From a bacterium (GTDB lineage: Bacteria > Krumholzibacteriota > Krumholzibacteria > LZORAL124-64-63): DNA of 7,043 nucleotides. The DNA is taken from contig QNDV01000120.1 in assembly GCA_003646045.1 (NCBI GenBank), positions 1 to 7,043 on the forward strand. The letters run 5' to 3'. A program made the translations under genes and the position numbers. The notes beneath the pieces were generated by a model. It saw only the letters and a list, made by a program, of their open reading frames with translations, was not told the DNA's origin and made no database searches. Below, in pieces: positions 1 through 6,793 of the stretch; position 1 is the stretch's first letter; each line of letters opens with the position of its first letter.

Positions 1-1897
1 CGCGGCAGGGTACGTTGCGGCCGGCGATGGCCAACTCCGGTGTCACCAGGGGGGCTACCGGCAACAGGCTGGACTGGATACCCCGGGCTACTTCGAGTTC
101 CGTCTCCAGGCGTTGACGGCGCAGGCTGTCCTGGTAGAGTCGCCGATTCTCGAGCACCGAGGCGGCGTGCATGGCCACGCTGCGCAGGCTGGCCAGATCC
201 TCCTGGCTGTAGAGGGCTCCACCCACCTTCGGACCGAAGGCACAGATTCCCACCAGCCGGCGACCGCTGACCAGGGGCACCAGCAACTGCATCCCGTGCC
301 GGGTCAGCCATTCCAGGGCGGCTGGGTCACAGCCGGTGCCCAGCAGCAGGTCCTCGATTTCCTCGTTGTGCAGCGGTCTTCTGCGTTGTATCAGGAGTCG
401 GGCCAGATCGCCGGCAGGATCCAGCTCATCCACGGGCCGGGTGGGCCCGTCCAGGCCGGGTGCCGGATCGACAGGCCGCAATGGCCCCTCCGAATCACCG
501 CGCAGGAGGATCACCAGGTGCTGGGGCCGAAACAGGCGCAACAGACTGCTGTGCAGGGCGCCCAGAACCTCGCGCGTCTCCAGTAATTCGGAGAGGGCGC
601 TTCCCAGGCGGGTCAGCTTTTCGCGATGGACGCGGCGGGAGGGATAGAACGTGTCATCCACCCAGTCCTGTACCGTGCGGCGCAGGGGGAGGATAGCCAG
701 ACTGCTTACCGCCACTACCACCAGCATCACCGGTTGGGTGGAGACGCTGAAGATGGAAGTCAACAGCTTGCCCAGGACCGCCACCGCCAACAGGTAGCCC
801 ACGAGTACGAGCAGGGTCAGGATGGCATAGACCAGACCGGCACGGATCACGAAGGCCCGATCCAGGGCCCCGTACCGCATGATGGCCAGGGCGAAACTGC
901 TCGGGACGAGAATGAGGGACAAACTGAGGAACTGGGCCGGTCCCGCCAAGCGGTCGGGGAAAACCTGGGCCAGCATCATCCCCAGCAGGAACGGCGCCAG
1001 ACCCGCCACCAGTCCAGTCAGTACAACCAGCATCTTGGTGCGCTGGATGGGACGATCGCGCCGCAGGGCACGGCGGCCGAAGAAATACAGGCCGGCCAGG
1101 AAGTAGCTCAGCATATAGACCAGGGTAGCCAACTCGAGGGCTGTCTCGACGGGGGTGCCCGTGGCGCCGGGATCCCACTTCATGACCGCCAGGGTCACGG
1201 CGAACAGGATGCTACCCGGGAGCAGCAACCAGCGCGAGGCGCCGGCCCGGCTCGCCCGCGATCCAGGACGACGGCCGGGGAACATGAGGAAGAAGCGCAG
1301 GAAGAAGGCAGGCATGAGGGTTTGAGCCAGCATCCGGGCCACCTCCTTGCCTCTCATATAGTTGAGATCGGGAAGGTCGGGGATATCCAGCAGGAAGAAG
1401 GCGAAGACGAAACACAAGCCGAAGAAGCCCCGGGCCACCGGGTCGTTGCGCCGCAGCAGAACCCACCAGCCGATGGTCAGGAAGGCCAGTCCTATGGTCC
1501 ACAGGCAGTAGCCTCTGATCATGGTGGTCTGGTCGGTGTCACGGGGCAGGACAGTCATGATCGCCACGGTGTCGGCACTGGCAACGCCGAAGAGGACGGG
1601 CTCGTAGGCCGTCAGGTCCGACATTGCGGCGTGGTATTCGGTCATGTCCTTCAGGGATTTACCGTTGACCGATACAATGCGGTCGCCCACCCGCAGGCCG
1701 GCCCGCTCGGCTGAACCACCGACGTACACGAACACCACTTCCAGGCGGTGGACCGACAGGCCGGGTTCCGGGCGCTGGGCGATGTTCACCGCCACGGGCA
1801 GGGCCAGGGCCAGCAGGAGGGGAGCGCACACCGCGAGACCGAACAGGCGCGTCACCTGCAGGTAGCGGTTGGTGGTTTCCGGTTCGTGGCTGGTCAG
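1..1897 (-). CDS. PDZ / multi-TM / GAF sensor with SpoIIE-type (PP2C) serine phosphatase domain, 3' end cut off
   Basis: Translating the minus strand gives 632 uninterrupted codons that run off the left edge. From a CTG start at 1897: a membrane helix (about residues 16-38); a PDZ domain (about 48-118, with G-S-A-E-R-A-G-L-R-V-G-D-R-I and V-N-G-K); nine further hydrophobic helices (about 128-148, 155-172, 186-206, 222-240, 254-274, 288-311, 322-342, 354-376, 390-404); a GAF-like region (about 430-590); and ELEVARGIQSSLLP (600-613). That last motif is typical of the entry to SpoIIE/RsbU phosphatase domains, which dephosphorylate anti-sigma-factor antagonists. Arginine-rich loops lie where the positive-inside rule wants them if PDZ is extracytoplasmic and GAF/phosphatase is cytoplasmic. 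The inferred role is sensing envelope signals and passing them to a partner-switching regulator. The catalytic metal-binding Asp residues lie outside the window, so the phosphatase call rests on the entry motif; a histidine kinase or GGDEF output is less likely. The start has no ATG/GTG/TTG. CTG is chosen because AGGGAG sits six bases upstream. The next candidate, GTG at 1855, has no Shine-Dalgarno. Confidence 0.85.
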   Translation of the reverse strand, partial: MTSHEPETTNRYLQVTRLFGLAVCAPLLLALALPVAVNIAQRPEPGLSVHRLEVVFVYVGGSAERAGLRVGDRIVSVNGKSLKDMTEYHAAMSDLTAYEPVLFGVASADTVAIMTVLPRDTDQTTMIRGYCLWTIGLAFLTIGWWVLLRRNDPVARGFFGLCFVFAFFLLDIPDLPDLNYMRGKEVARMLAQTLMPAFFLRFFLMFPGRRPGSRASRAGASRWLLLPGSILFAVTLAVMKWDPGATGTPVETALELATLVYMLSYFLAGLYFFGRRALRRDRPIQRTKMLVVLTGLVAGLAPFLLGMMLAQVFPDRLAGPAQFLSLSLILVPSSFALAIMRYGALDRAFVIRAGLVYAILTLLVLVGYLLAVAVLGKLLTSIFSVSTQPVMLVVVAVSSLAILPLRRTVQDWVDDTFYPSRRVHREKLTRLGSALSELLETREVLGALHSSLLRLFRPQHLVILLRGDSEGPLRPVDPAPGLDGPTRPVDELDPAGDLARLLIQRRRPLHNEEIEDLLLGTGCDPAALEWLTRHGMQLLVPLVSGRRLVGICAFGPKVGGALYSQEDLASLRSVAMHAASVLENRRLYQDSLRRQRLETELEVARGIQSSLLPVAPLVTPELAIAGRNVPCR

Positions 1898-1903
1898 CGT
1901 GTT

Positions 1904-1909
1904 CTCCCT
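1904..1909 (-). promoter_or_regulatory. Shine-Dalgarno that places the sensor-phosphatase start at CTG
   Basis: On the minus strand AGGGAG occupies 1909-1904, followed by a six-base spacer and CTG at 1897-1895. The frame then reads L-T-S-H-E-P-E and continues open. A second AGGGAG, in a similar context (ATCACAGGGAG versus ATCATCAGGGAG), lies 28 bases upstream at 1937-1932, but no usable start codon follows it at a working distance. The pairing of a strong site with a non-standard codon is seen directly. Use of CTG in the cell is inferred. Confidence 0.5.
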
Positions 1910-1946
1910 GATGATGGTCGGCGGCGGTATGCTCCCTGTGATGCGA

Positions 1947-1978
1947 ACGGCCGGATCACCAATGGGCGATCCGGCCGT
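1947..1978 (-). terminator. Perfect 11-bp inverted repeat, possible terminator after the exported-protein gene
   Basis: The arms ACGGCCGGATC and GATCCGGCCGT (1947-1957 and 1968-1978) are exactly complementary around a 10-base loop. The element lies 46 bases past the stop codon of the minus-strand exported-protein gene and 50 bases before the sensor-phosphatase start. On the minus strand it is followed by TTCGCATC and not a T-run, so it is not a canonical intrinsic terminator. It could be a U-poor terminator, an mRNA-stabilising 3' stem that leaves the two genes partly co-transcribed, or a protein-binding site. Confidence 0.5.
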
Positions 1979-1995
1979 CGTGATTACTCGCCGCA

Positions 1996-2009
1996 GTGCC
2001 CGCGGGCAC
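1996..2009. repeat. 14-bp perfect palindrome GTGCCCGCGGGCAC
   Basis: The sequence equals its own reverse complement over 14 bases. It lies 15 bases past the stop of the exported-protein gene and just upstream (minus-strand sense) of the 11-bp hairpin. As RNA it could form a short stem with a four-base loop. As DNA it has the form of a dimeric regulator site. Such palindromes also arise by chance in GC-rich DNA, so function is uncertain. Confidence 0.35.
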
Positions 2010-2023
2010 CTGCCGCGTGGGCG

Positions 2024-2614
2024 CTACCGGAACAGCGCCTTGACGTCTCCCCAGGTCAGGTCCTCGTTGGGTACGGCACAGCCGCCGTTGAGAGTGGCCA
2101 CCGGGTATTGGGGGCCGCCGGTCGGCTGCTGCAACGGCTTGATGATGTTGTAGTCCGAGCCATCCAGGTACGCGGGCTGCCTGTAGGGCAGTGAATGCTG
2201 TTGAATGCCGTCGATCCAGAAGTTCACCGGTACCGCGTCGTCAATCAGGGTCAGATCGAAAGTGGCGACAATGATAGCCGGGAACGTGAACGGATTGATC
2301 AGTGGCGTTGCTTCACCGACGATCCACTCGTAGTTGTTCATGGCATAGTTGAAGCCACCCTGGAGATTCCAGTTGCCTACGGTGGCCGGCCCGTCCCAGG
2401 TGATCTTGGCTTCCCATCCGCCCACGCCCAGGGGGCTGGTGGGATGGGTGACGATTACGTAGCCCGTGTGAACGCCCGGTTCCATGGGCATACAGATCAC
2501 ACAGGCACAGGGATCGAAATACACGCCGATGCCGTCGTCGTCCGGATCAAGTTGGGCTGCCACGGGTCCGGCGATGACGATCATAGCGATGCTGGCGAGC
2601 ACAAATATCTTCAC
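2024..2614 (-). CDS. Small exported protein of unknown function with C-terminal TWGDVKALFR ending
   Basis: The frame encodes 196 residues from a GTG start preceded by a G-rich Shine-Dalgarno (GGGGGGA, about five bases upstream). Residues 1-20 form a classical Sec signal peptide: M-K-I, a hydrophobic core, then P-V-A-A, with likely cleavage near residue 20 or 21. The mature part starts acidic (DPDDDG) and has a cysteine cluster at 36, 38 and 41 plus a lone Cys179. It alternates short hydrophobic and polar stretches rich in Trp, Gly and aromatics, which suggests an all-beta fold; V-G-G-W-E-A-K-I-T-W faintly recalls cohesin-like beta sandwiches. It ends T-W-G-D-V-K-A-L-F-R. There is no lipobox and no later membrane helix, so it is probably periplasmic or secreted. 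From memory, a similar size, an early acidic or Phe-Asp motif and a T-W-G-x-[IV]-K-x-L-[FY]-R ending recur in uncultured FCB-type bacteria; this was not checked. I assign no enzymatic function. A promoter-like sequence lies about 50-80 bases upstream. Confidence 0.78.
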   Translation of the reverse strand: MKIFVLASIAMIVIAGPVAAQLDPDDDGIGVYFDPCACVICMPMEPGVHTGYVIVTHPTSPLGVGGWEAKITWDGPATVGNWNLQGGFNYAMNNYEWIVGEATPLINPFTFPAIIVATFDLTLIDDAVPVNFWIDGIQQHSLPYRQPAYLDGSDYNIIKPLQQPTGGPQYPVATLNGGCAVPNEDLTWGDVKALFR

Positions 2615-2863
2615 GTTTTCCCCCCGGTTAGTGCAAGGATATTGCTACCACAAAAACCTGCATGTTTTGATACCCGGACACTGTACCTGATTCAATTGAT
2701 CATGAAAAGGGCTAATTTTTACCTTATCACCAAAATGTGAAATGGCCCCAGGTGGCCTTCATGCCGTATTTCAGACCGTTGATCCCGTCAGGAGCAGGTG
2801 TTAGATTGCCTTCTCCCGGCAGAATTCGAATTAGGAACAACGGTCCCAGGGACCAGACAGCGA
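2615..2863. other. Divergent intergenic spacer and valS leader
   Basis: This 249-base spacer separates the two blocks. Positions 2636-2740 are markedly AT-rich compared with the flanking genes and are the likely shared promoter zone. Positions 2741-2863 would be the valS leader. It contains an AATTCGAATT palindrome (2823-2832) and a tight GGTCCC-A-GGGACC inverted repeat (2842-2854) just before the chosen start. I looked for a T-box riboswitch, the usual regulator of synthetase genes in some phyla. There is neither the conserved T-box core nor a terminator stem with a T-run. Confidence 0.5.
2667..2695 (-). promoter_or_regulatory. Candidate sigma70-like promoter for the exported-protein gene
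   Basis: On the minus strand, TTGAAT (2695-2690) and TATCAA (2672-2667) are 17 bases apart, each matching four of six consensus positions. The site is in the only AT-rich stretch of the window. Transcription would start near 2660, giving a leader of about 45 bases. The two hexamers are mirror images, so the plus strand reads TTGATA, 17 bases, ATTCAA; the same element could also fire toward valS. An 18-base spacer on that strand gives TTCAAT as the -10, again four of six. The organism's promoter consensus is unknown, so this is only a candidate. Confidence 0.4.
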
Positions 2864-5641
2864 GTGGAATTCGTGGACGATATCAGGAAACTCGACCAAT
2901 ACAACCCGGCGGGGATCGAAACCAAATGGTACGCGGTCTGGGAAGAAGCGGGCCTTTTTGCACCTGACGAGAGCCTGCCTGGTGAGCCCTTCGTCATTAC
3001 CCTGCCGCCGCCGAACGTGACCGGAATCCTGCACATGGGGCACTGCCTGGGCAATTCCATCCAGGACACCCTGATCCGCTGGGCGCGCATGCGGGGGCGG
3101 CGGGCTCTGTGGGTGCCGGGCACCGACCACGCCAGTATCGCCACCGAGAATGTCGTCTCGAAGCAGATGGCAGCCGAAGGCCTGGAAAAACGCGATGTCG
3201 GTCGCGAGGCCTTTCTCGAGCGGGCATGGGAATGGAAGGAACAGACCCACGGACGCATCGTCAGCCAGATCAAACGGCTGGGTTGTTCCCTGGACTGGAG
3301 CCGCGAGGCCTTCACCATGGACGAGGACCGTAGCCGCGCCGTGGTCGAAGCTTTTGTCACCCTGCGGGAGAAGGGTCTCATATACCGGGATGTGTACCTG
3401 GTGAATTGGTGTCCCCACTGTCTGACGGCCATCAGTGACGATGAGGTGGACCACAAGGAGAAGCAGGGGACCATGTGGCGCCTGCGCTACCCCCTGAGTG
3501 ACGGGTCGGGCCATGTCACGGTAGCCACCACCCGCCCGGAGACCATGTTCGGTGATACGGCCGTGGCCGTGCATCCCGATGATCCCGAGCGCAAGCACCT
3601 CATCGGCCGCACCGTGATCCTGCCCCTGGTGGAACGTGAGATCCCCATTATCGGTGACCACCACGCCGACCCGGAAAAGGGCACCGGCTTCGTGAAGATC
3701 ACCCCGGCCCACGACCCCAACGACTTCGAGGTGGGCAGGCGGCATGATCTGGCCCAGGTGATCTGCATGGACGAGAAGGGTTTCATGAACGAGCAGGCCG
3801 GTCCGGTGGCGGGGCTGGACCGTTTCCCCGCCCGCCGGGAGACCCTGCGCCTGCTGGAAGAGGCGGGGCTGCGCGACGGCGAAGAGAAGACGCTTCACCA
3901 GGTGGGGCACCACGACCGGTGCGGCCACGTCATCGAACCCTATCTTTCGAAACAGTGGTTCCTGAAGATGGACGAATTGGCGGCGCCCGCCATCGCGGCC
4001 GTAGAGCAGGGGGAGATCACCCTCTATCCGGATCGCTGGGTTGGTGTCTACTACAACTGGATGCGCAACATCCGTGACTGGTGCATCAGCCGACAGCTTT
4101 GGTGGGGACACCGCATTCCGGTATGGTACTGCGGCGACTGCGACGAGGAGATCGCGGCGAGGGAGACACCGCTTGCCTGCCCGGCCTGCGGCGGCAAGAC
4201 CCTGCGGCAGGACGAGGACGTGCTGGATACCTGGTTCAGCAGCTGGCTGTGGACCTTCTCGCCCCTGGGCTGGCCCGCCGAGGGTGGCGATGTGGCGAAG
4301 TACCATCCCACGACCGTAATGGTAACTGCGGCGGATATCATATTCTTCTGGGTGGCCCGCATGGCCATGGCGAGCTACGAGTTCCTGGGAGAGAAGCCCT
4401 TCAGCGAGGTGCTGTTCACCGGTATCGTTCGCGACGGCAAGGGTCGCAAGATGAGCAAGAGCCTGGGCAACAGCCCGGACCCCGTGGATCTGATCGACAA
4501 GTACGGCGCCGACGCCCTGCGTTGTTCGCTGGTCATGCTCACGCCCACGGGCCAGGATATCTTCTTCGACGAGACGACCCTTGAGGTGGGGCGCAACTTC
4601 TGCAACAAGATCTTCCAGGCCACCAAGCTGGTGCTGTCGAACTGGGATGAGGCGGACCTGGCGGGGAGTGACGACGATTCACCCCCGGCACCACGTACCC
4701 TCGACCTCTCGGCGTGCGCCGATGCCGCTTCACCGGCAGCCACCCTGGCGGCAGCCTGGCAGGGTGTCTTCGGCAGTGCGTTGCCCGTGCAGGTCACCGA
4801 CGGCGATCTGCAACTGGAAGACCGTTGGATCCTGAACCGGCTGCTGCGAACCGCGGGGGCCTGCGATCTGAACCTGGAGAGGCGCCGGCTCAATGACGCG
4901 GCCCACGAGGCCTTCGGCTTTTTCCGCCACGAGTTCTGCGACTGGTATCTCGAAGCGATCAAGCCGCGGCTGAGGGACGAGTCCGCCCGCGGGGCGGCCC
5001 TTTGCGTGGCGGTCCTGAACCTGGCCGTGAGTTACAAGCTGCTGCATCCGGTGATGCCTTTCATCACCGAGGAATTGTGGAGTTGGCTGCCGGCCTCCCG
5101 TGGACCACTCATGACCTCGTCCTATCCCCGGTGTACCGCCGCGGCGCCCTACACCGCGGAGGCGGATCGTTTCAACCAGCTCATGGAAGTCGTGGGGGTG
5201 ATACGCAACCTTCGCAATGAGCTCGGCGTGCAGCCGGGCAAGCGCGGGCAGGCCATCCTCAGGGTGCCGGCGCCGGACGAAGTGGCGGTCCTGACGGATG
5301 TGGCGGATCTCGTGGCGCTGTTGGCCAAGCTGGAAAAGGTTACCGTGTGCTGTGGCGGGGATGATCCCGCACCGGCAGGCGTGGGGGTGGCGGGCAGCGT
5401 GGAGATCTTCCTGCCCATGGCCGGGCTGGTGGATCTGCAGAAGGAGCAGGCGCGCCTGGCAAAGGAACTGGCGCGGCTCGAGGGCTGGCTCAAGGGGTGC
5501 CGGGCCAAGCTGGCAAACGAGAAGTTCACGGCCAACGCGCCCGAGCATGTGATCCAGCAACAACGTGACCTGCAAGCCGAGAAGGAAAGTACTGCCGCCA
5601 CCCTGAGGGAACGTATCGCTGCACTGGGCGACGCCCGCTAG
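2864..5641 (+). CDS. valS: Valyl-tRNA synthetase
   Basis: Class I aminoacyl-tRNA synthetase that charges tRNA-Val with valine in the cytoplasm; 925 residues, usual bacterial length. Family features in order: PPPNVTG-I-L-HMGH, the HIGH signature (HMGH 57-60); WCPHC; the CP1 editing domain (about 210-345) with TTRPET (222-227) and GTGFVKITPAHDPNDF (from 273), which hydrolyses Thr-tRNA-Val; RDWCISRQLWWGHRIP, diagnostic for ValRS; a Cys4 zinc-type knuckle (423, 426, 439, 442); D-T-W-F-S-S-W-L-W; KMSKS (529-533); the anticodon-binding helical domain (about 649-800); and the C-terminal coiled-coil tRNA arm (about 856-925). Residues 600-648 form an unusual insertion. The frame stays open back to a GTG at 2798 with AGGAG only three bases upstream, but the 22 extra codons are rich in rare A/T-ending codons (TTA, AGA, CGA, ACA) and lack family similarity. 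GTG at 2864 or 2873 is therefore preferred. It is the first gene of a plus-strand operon. Confidence 0.97.
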   Translation: MEFVDDIRKLDQYNPAGIETKWYAVWEEAGLFAPDESLPGEPFVITLPPPNVTGILHMGHCLGNSIQDTLIRWARMRGRRALWVPGTDHASIATENVVSKQMAAEGLEKRDVGREAFLERAWEWKEQTHGRIVSQIKRLGCSLDWSREAFTMDEDRSRAVVEAFVTLREKGLIYRDVYLVNWCPHCLTAISDDEVDHKEKQGTMWRLRYPLSDGSGHVTVATTRPETMFGDTAVAVHPDDPERKHLIGRTVILPLVEREIPIIGDHHADPEKGTGFVKITPAHDPNDFEVGRRHDLAQVICMDEKGFMNEQAGPVAGLDRFPARRETLRLLEEAGLRDGEEKTLHQVGHHDRCGHVIEPYLSKQWFLKMDELAAPAIAAVEQGEITLYPDRWVGVYYNWMRNIRDWCISRQLWWGHRIPVWYCGDCDEEIAARETPLACPACGGKTLRQDEDVLDTWFSSWLWTFSPLGWPAEGGDVAKYHPTTVMVTAADIIFFWVARMAMASYEFLGEKPFSEVLFTGIVRDGKGRKMSKSLGNSPDPVDLIDKYGADALRCSLVMLTPTGQDIFFDETTLEVGRNFCNKIFQATKLVLSNWDEADLAGSDDDSPPAPRTLDLSACADAASPAATLAAAWQGVFGSALPVQVTDGDLQLEDRWILNRLLRTAGACDLNLERRRLNDAAHEAFGFFRHEFCDWYLEAIKPRLRDESARGAALCVAVLNLAVSYKLLHPVMPFITEELWSWLPASRGPLMTSSYPRCTAAAPYTAEADRFNQLMEVVGVIRNLRNELGVQPGKRGQAILRVPAPDEVAVLTDVADLVALLAKLEKVTVCCGGDDPAPAGVGVAGSVEIFLPMAGLVDLQKEQARLAKELARLEGWLKGCRAKLANEKFTANAPEHVIQQQRDLQAEKESTAATLRERIAALGDAR

Positions 5642-5644
5642 GAG
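5640..5644 (+). promoter_or_regulatory. Shine-Dalgarno of the rodZ-like gene overlapping the valS stop codon
   Basis: AGGAG shares its first two bases with the valS stop codon TAG (5639-5641) and lies eight bases before the ATG at 5653. Ribosomes finishing valS would reach this site directly, which suggests translational coupling and fixes the downstream start. Confidence 0.7.
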
Positions 5645-5652
5645 ATTCGACC

Positions 5653-6789
5653 ATGAACGACGAGGCTCTTCTCAATACTCCCGGTGAACTGCTGGCGGCC
5701 GCCCGCAAGAGGCAGGGTACGAGCCTAACGGATCTGGCGGCGCGCACGAAGATTCCCGTGGCCATGCTCGACGCCATCGAACGCGACGAGTATCACCGGA
5801 TTTCCGACCCGTTGTACGTCAAGAGTTTCCTGCGCAACGCAGCGGTTGAAGTGGGACTGGATCCGGACGAGGTGCTGGACCTCTATTCCCGGGTAACCGG
5901 CAGTTCCCGGCCGGGCGTGGCGCCGGAGGAGATCTGGGAGGAAAAGACGGTGACCATCCACCGCGTGGGTTTCCCGTGGGGGCGCGTGGCGGTGTTGGCG
6001 ACTGCCGCGGTACTGGTGGTGGCTGTGGTTATTCTGGCCGGTCAGTGGTTGGGTGGCGGCGAAAGTGATGACGGTTTGCAGCAGACGCCGGTGGTAGCGC
6101 TGACCGATGACGAGCCAAGCCTTCCCGCCAATGACCAATCAACGGCCGGGAGCGAGGCAACCGACAGGGAAGATGCTACCCGGGCCATCGACACCTCCCG
6201 CGACACGCTGGCGGGGGGGCGTCTGGCGGAGGTGGCGCCGGTCGACCCGGATCAGGTGCCGACTGCCACGTCTCCCCCCCCGGCTGCGACGTCCCCTGTC
6301 GAGGCGGATCCGGAACCCGAAGCCGGTACATCACCGCCCGCAACGGTGGTTGTTGATCCTGCGGACGACGAACAGTTTTCCCCGGCCGATCCTGTCCCTG
6401 CCGTCGCGCCGGGGGATGCGGTAACCGGAAGTGCGGGCCTGGCCCTGGCGGCTGGACATCCACGATCCCAGATTCTGCGTGTGTTGACCACGGCGCCGGT
6501 GACGATCTCGGTGCGGCACGACGGACAGCGGTCTTTCGCCCGGTACCGGTTGCCGGGCAGCGGCGCCGGCCTGCCGTCCCTGCCGGAGTCGGATATCGAT
6601 CCGGGTCGGGCCTACGCCGTCGCCGGTGGTGTCGTGGCCTATTGGGGCGCACGTGACCACTTCGACCTGGTGCTGGACCGTGTCGACGGCGTGGAGGTCA
6701 GTCTCAACGGCCGGGTGCACGACCTGTCGGGAGTCCGGCCGGGGGATGAACTGGTTCTGGACGCTTTCGAACCACCCCGGCCCCGGTGA
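5653..6789 (+). CDS. rodZ: RodZ-like helix-turn-helix membrane protein
   Basis: A 378-residue protein with the RodZ layout. An N-terminal helix-turn-helix of the XRE/HTH_25 type spans about residues 10-75: [19 protein letters not shown], then [13 protein letters not shown], and P-L-Y-V-K-S-F-L-R. Next come one membrane helix (about 111-133), a long low-complexity linker rich in Pro, Ala, Thr and acidic residues (about 134-270), and a C-terminal beta domain of the DUF4115 type (about 273-375, ending near [12 protein letters not shown]). In known RodZ proteins the cytoplasmic domain binds MreB and links it to the elongation machinery; the C-terminal domain is extracytoplasmic. The fit is good in order and spacing, but MreB binding here is inferred. 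A membrane-bound regulator with the same HTH_25 domain is the alternative. It sits 11 bases after valS and 4 bases before uvrB. Homopolymer runs G7 (6213-6219) and C8 (6274-6281) fall in the linker, and a slip in either would shift the frame. Confidence 0.85.
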   Translation: MNDEALLNTPGELLAAARKRQGTSLTDLAARTKIPVAMLDAIERDEYHRISDPLYVKSFLRNAAVEVGLDPDEVLDLYSRVTGSSRPGVAPEEIWEEKTVTIHRVGFPWGRVAVLATAAVLVVAVVILAGQWLGGGESDDGLQQTPVVALTDDEPSLPANDQSTAGSEATDREDATRAIDTSRDTLAGGRLAEVAPVDPDQVPTATSPPPAATSPVEADPEPEAGTSPPATVVVDPADDEQFSPADPVPAVAPGDAVTGSAGLALAAGHPRSQILRVLTTAPVTISVRHDGQRSFARYRLPGSGAGLPSLPESDIDPGRAYAVAGGVVAYWGARDHFDLVLDRVDGVEVSLNGRVHDLSGVRPGDELVLDAFEPPRPR

Positions 6790-6793
6790 CGCC

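Noticed and set aside
626..1714. Long plus-strand open frame (362 codons) opposite the sensor-phosphatase gene
   Set aside because: Its product is Gln/His/Gly/Asp/Glu-rich with no domain or hydrophobic core, as expected from the complement of a GC-rich coding strand. The opposite strand gives clear PDZ, membrane, GAF and phosphatase-entry motifs.
2691..2706. Imperfect dyad TTCA-N8-TGAA as a regulator operator
   Set aside because: The arms are only four bases long and AT-rich, within what chance gives in this stretch.
2195..2740. Plus-strand open frame (181 codons) across the exported-protein gene and the intergenic region
   Set aside because: It overlaps a gene with a good signal peptide, Shine-Dalgarno and codon use, and it runs on through the AT-rich promoter zone with no domain of its own.
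2741..2863. T-box riboswitch in the valS leader
   Set aside because: No conserved T-box core sequence, no Stem I pattern and no terminator/antiterminator with a T-run.
2798..2863. N-terminal extension of ValRS from GTG 2798
   Set aside because: The frame is open and AGGAG is near, but the spacing is only three bases. The codons are A/T-ending and rare for this genome, and the residues do not resemble ValRS N-termini. It remains possible but less likely.
2831..4306. Minus-strand open frame (491 codons) inside valS
   Set aside because: It is antisense to the catalytic and editing domains of ValRS, whose motifs are unmistakable. The antisense product shows no recognisable family and no convincing start signal.
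4730..5575. Minus-strand open frame (281 codons) opposite the 3' half of valS
   Set aside because: Shadow of the anticodon-binding and coiled-coil region. Composition is Arg/Gly/His/Leu-rich without motifs.
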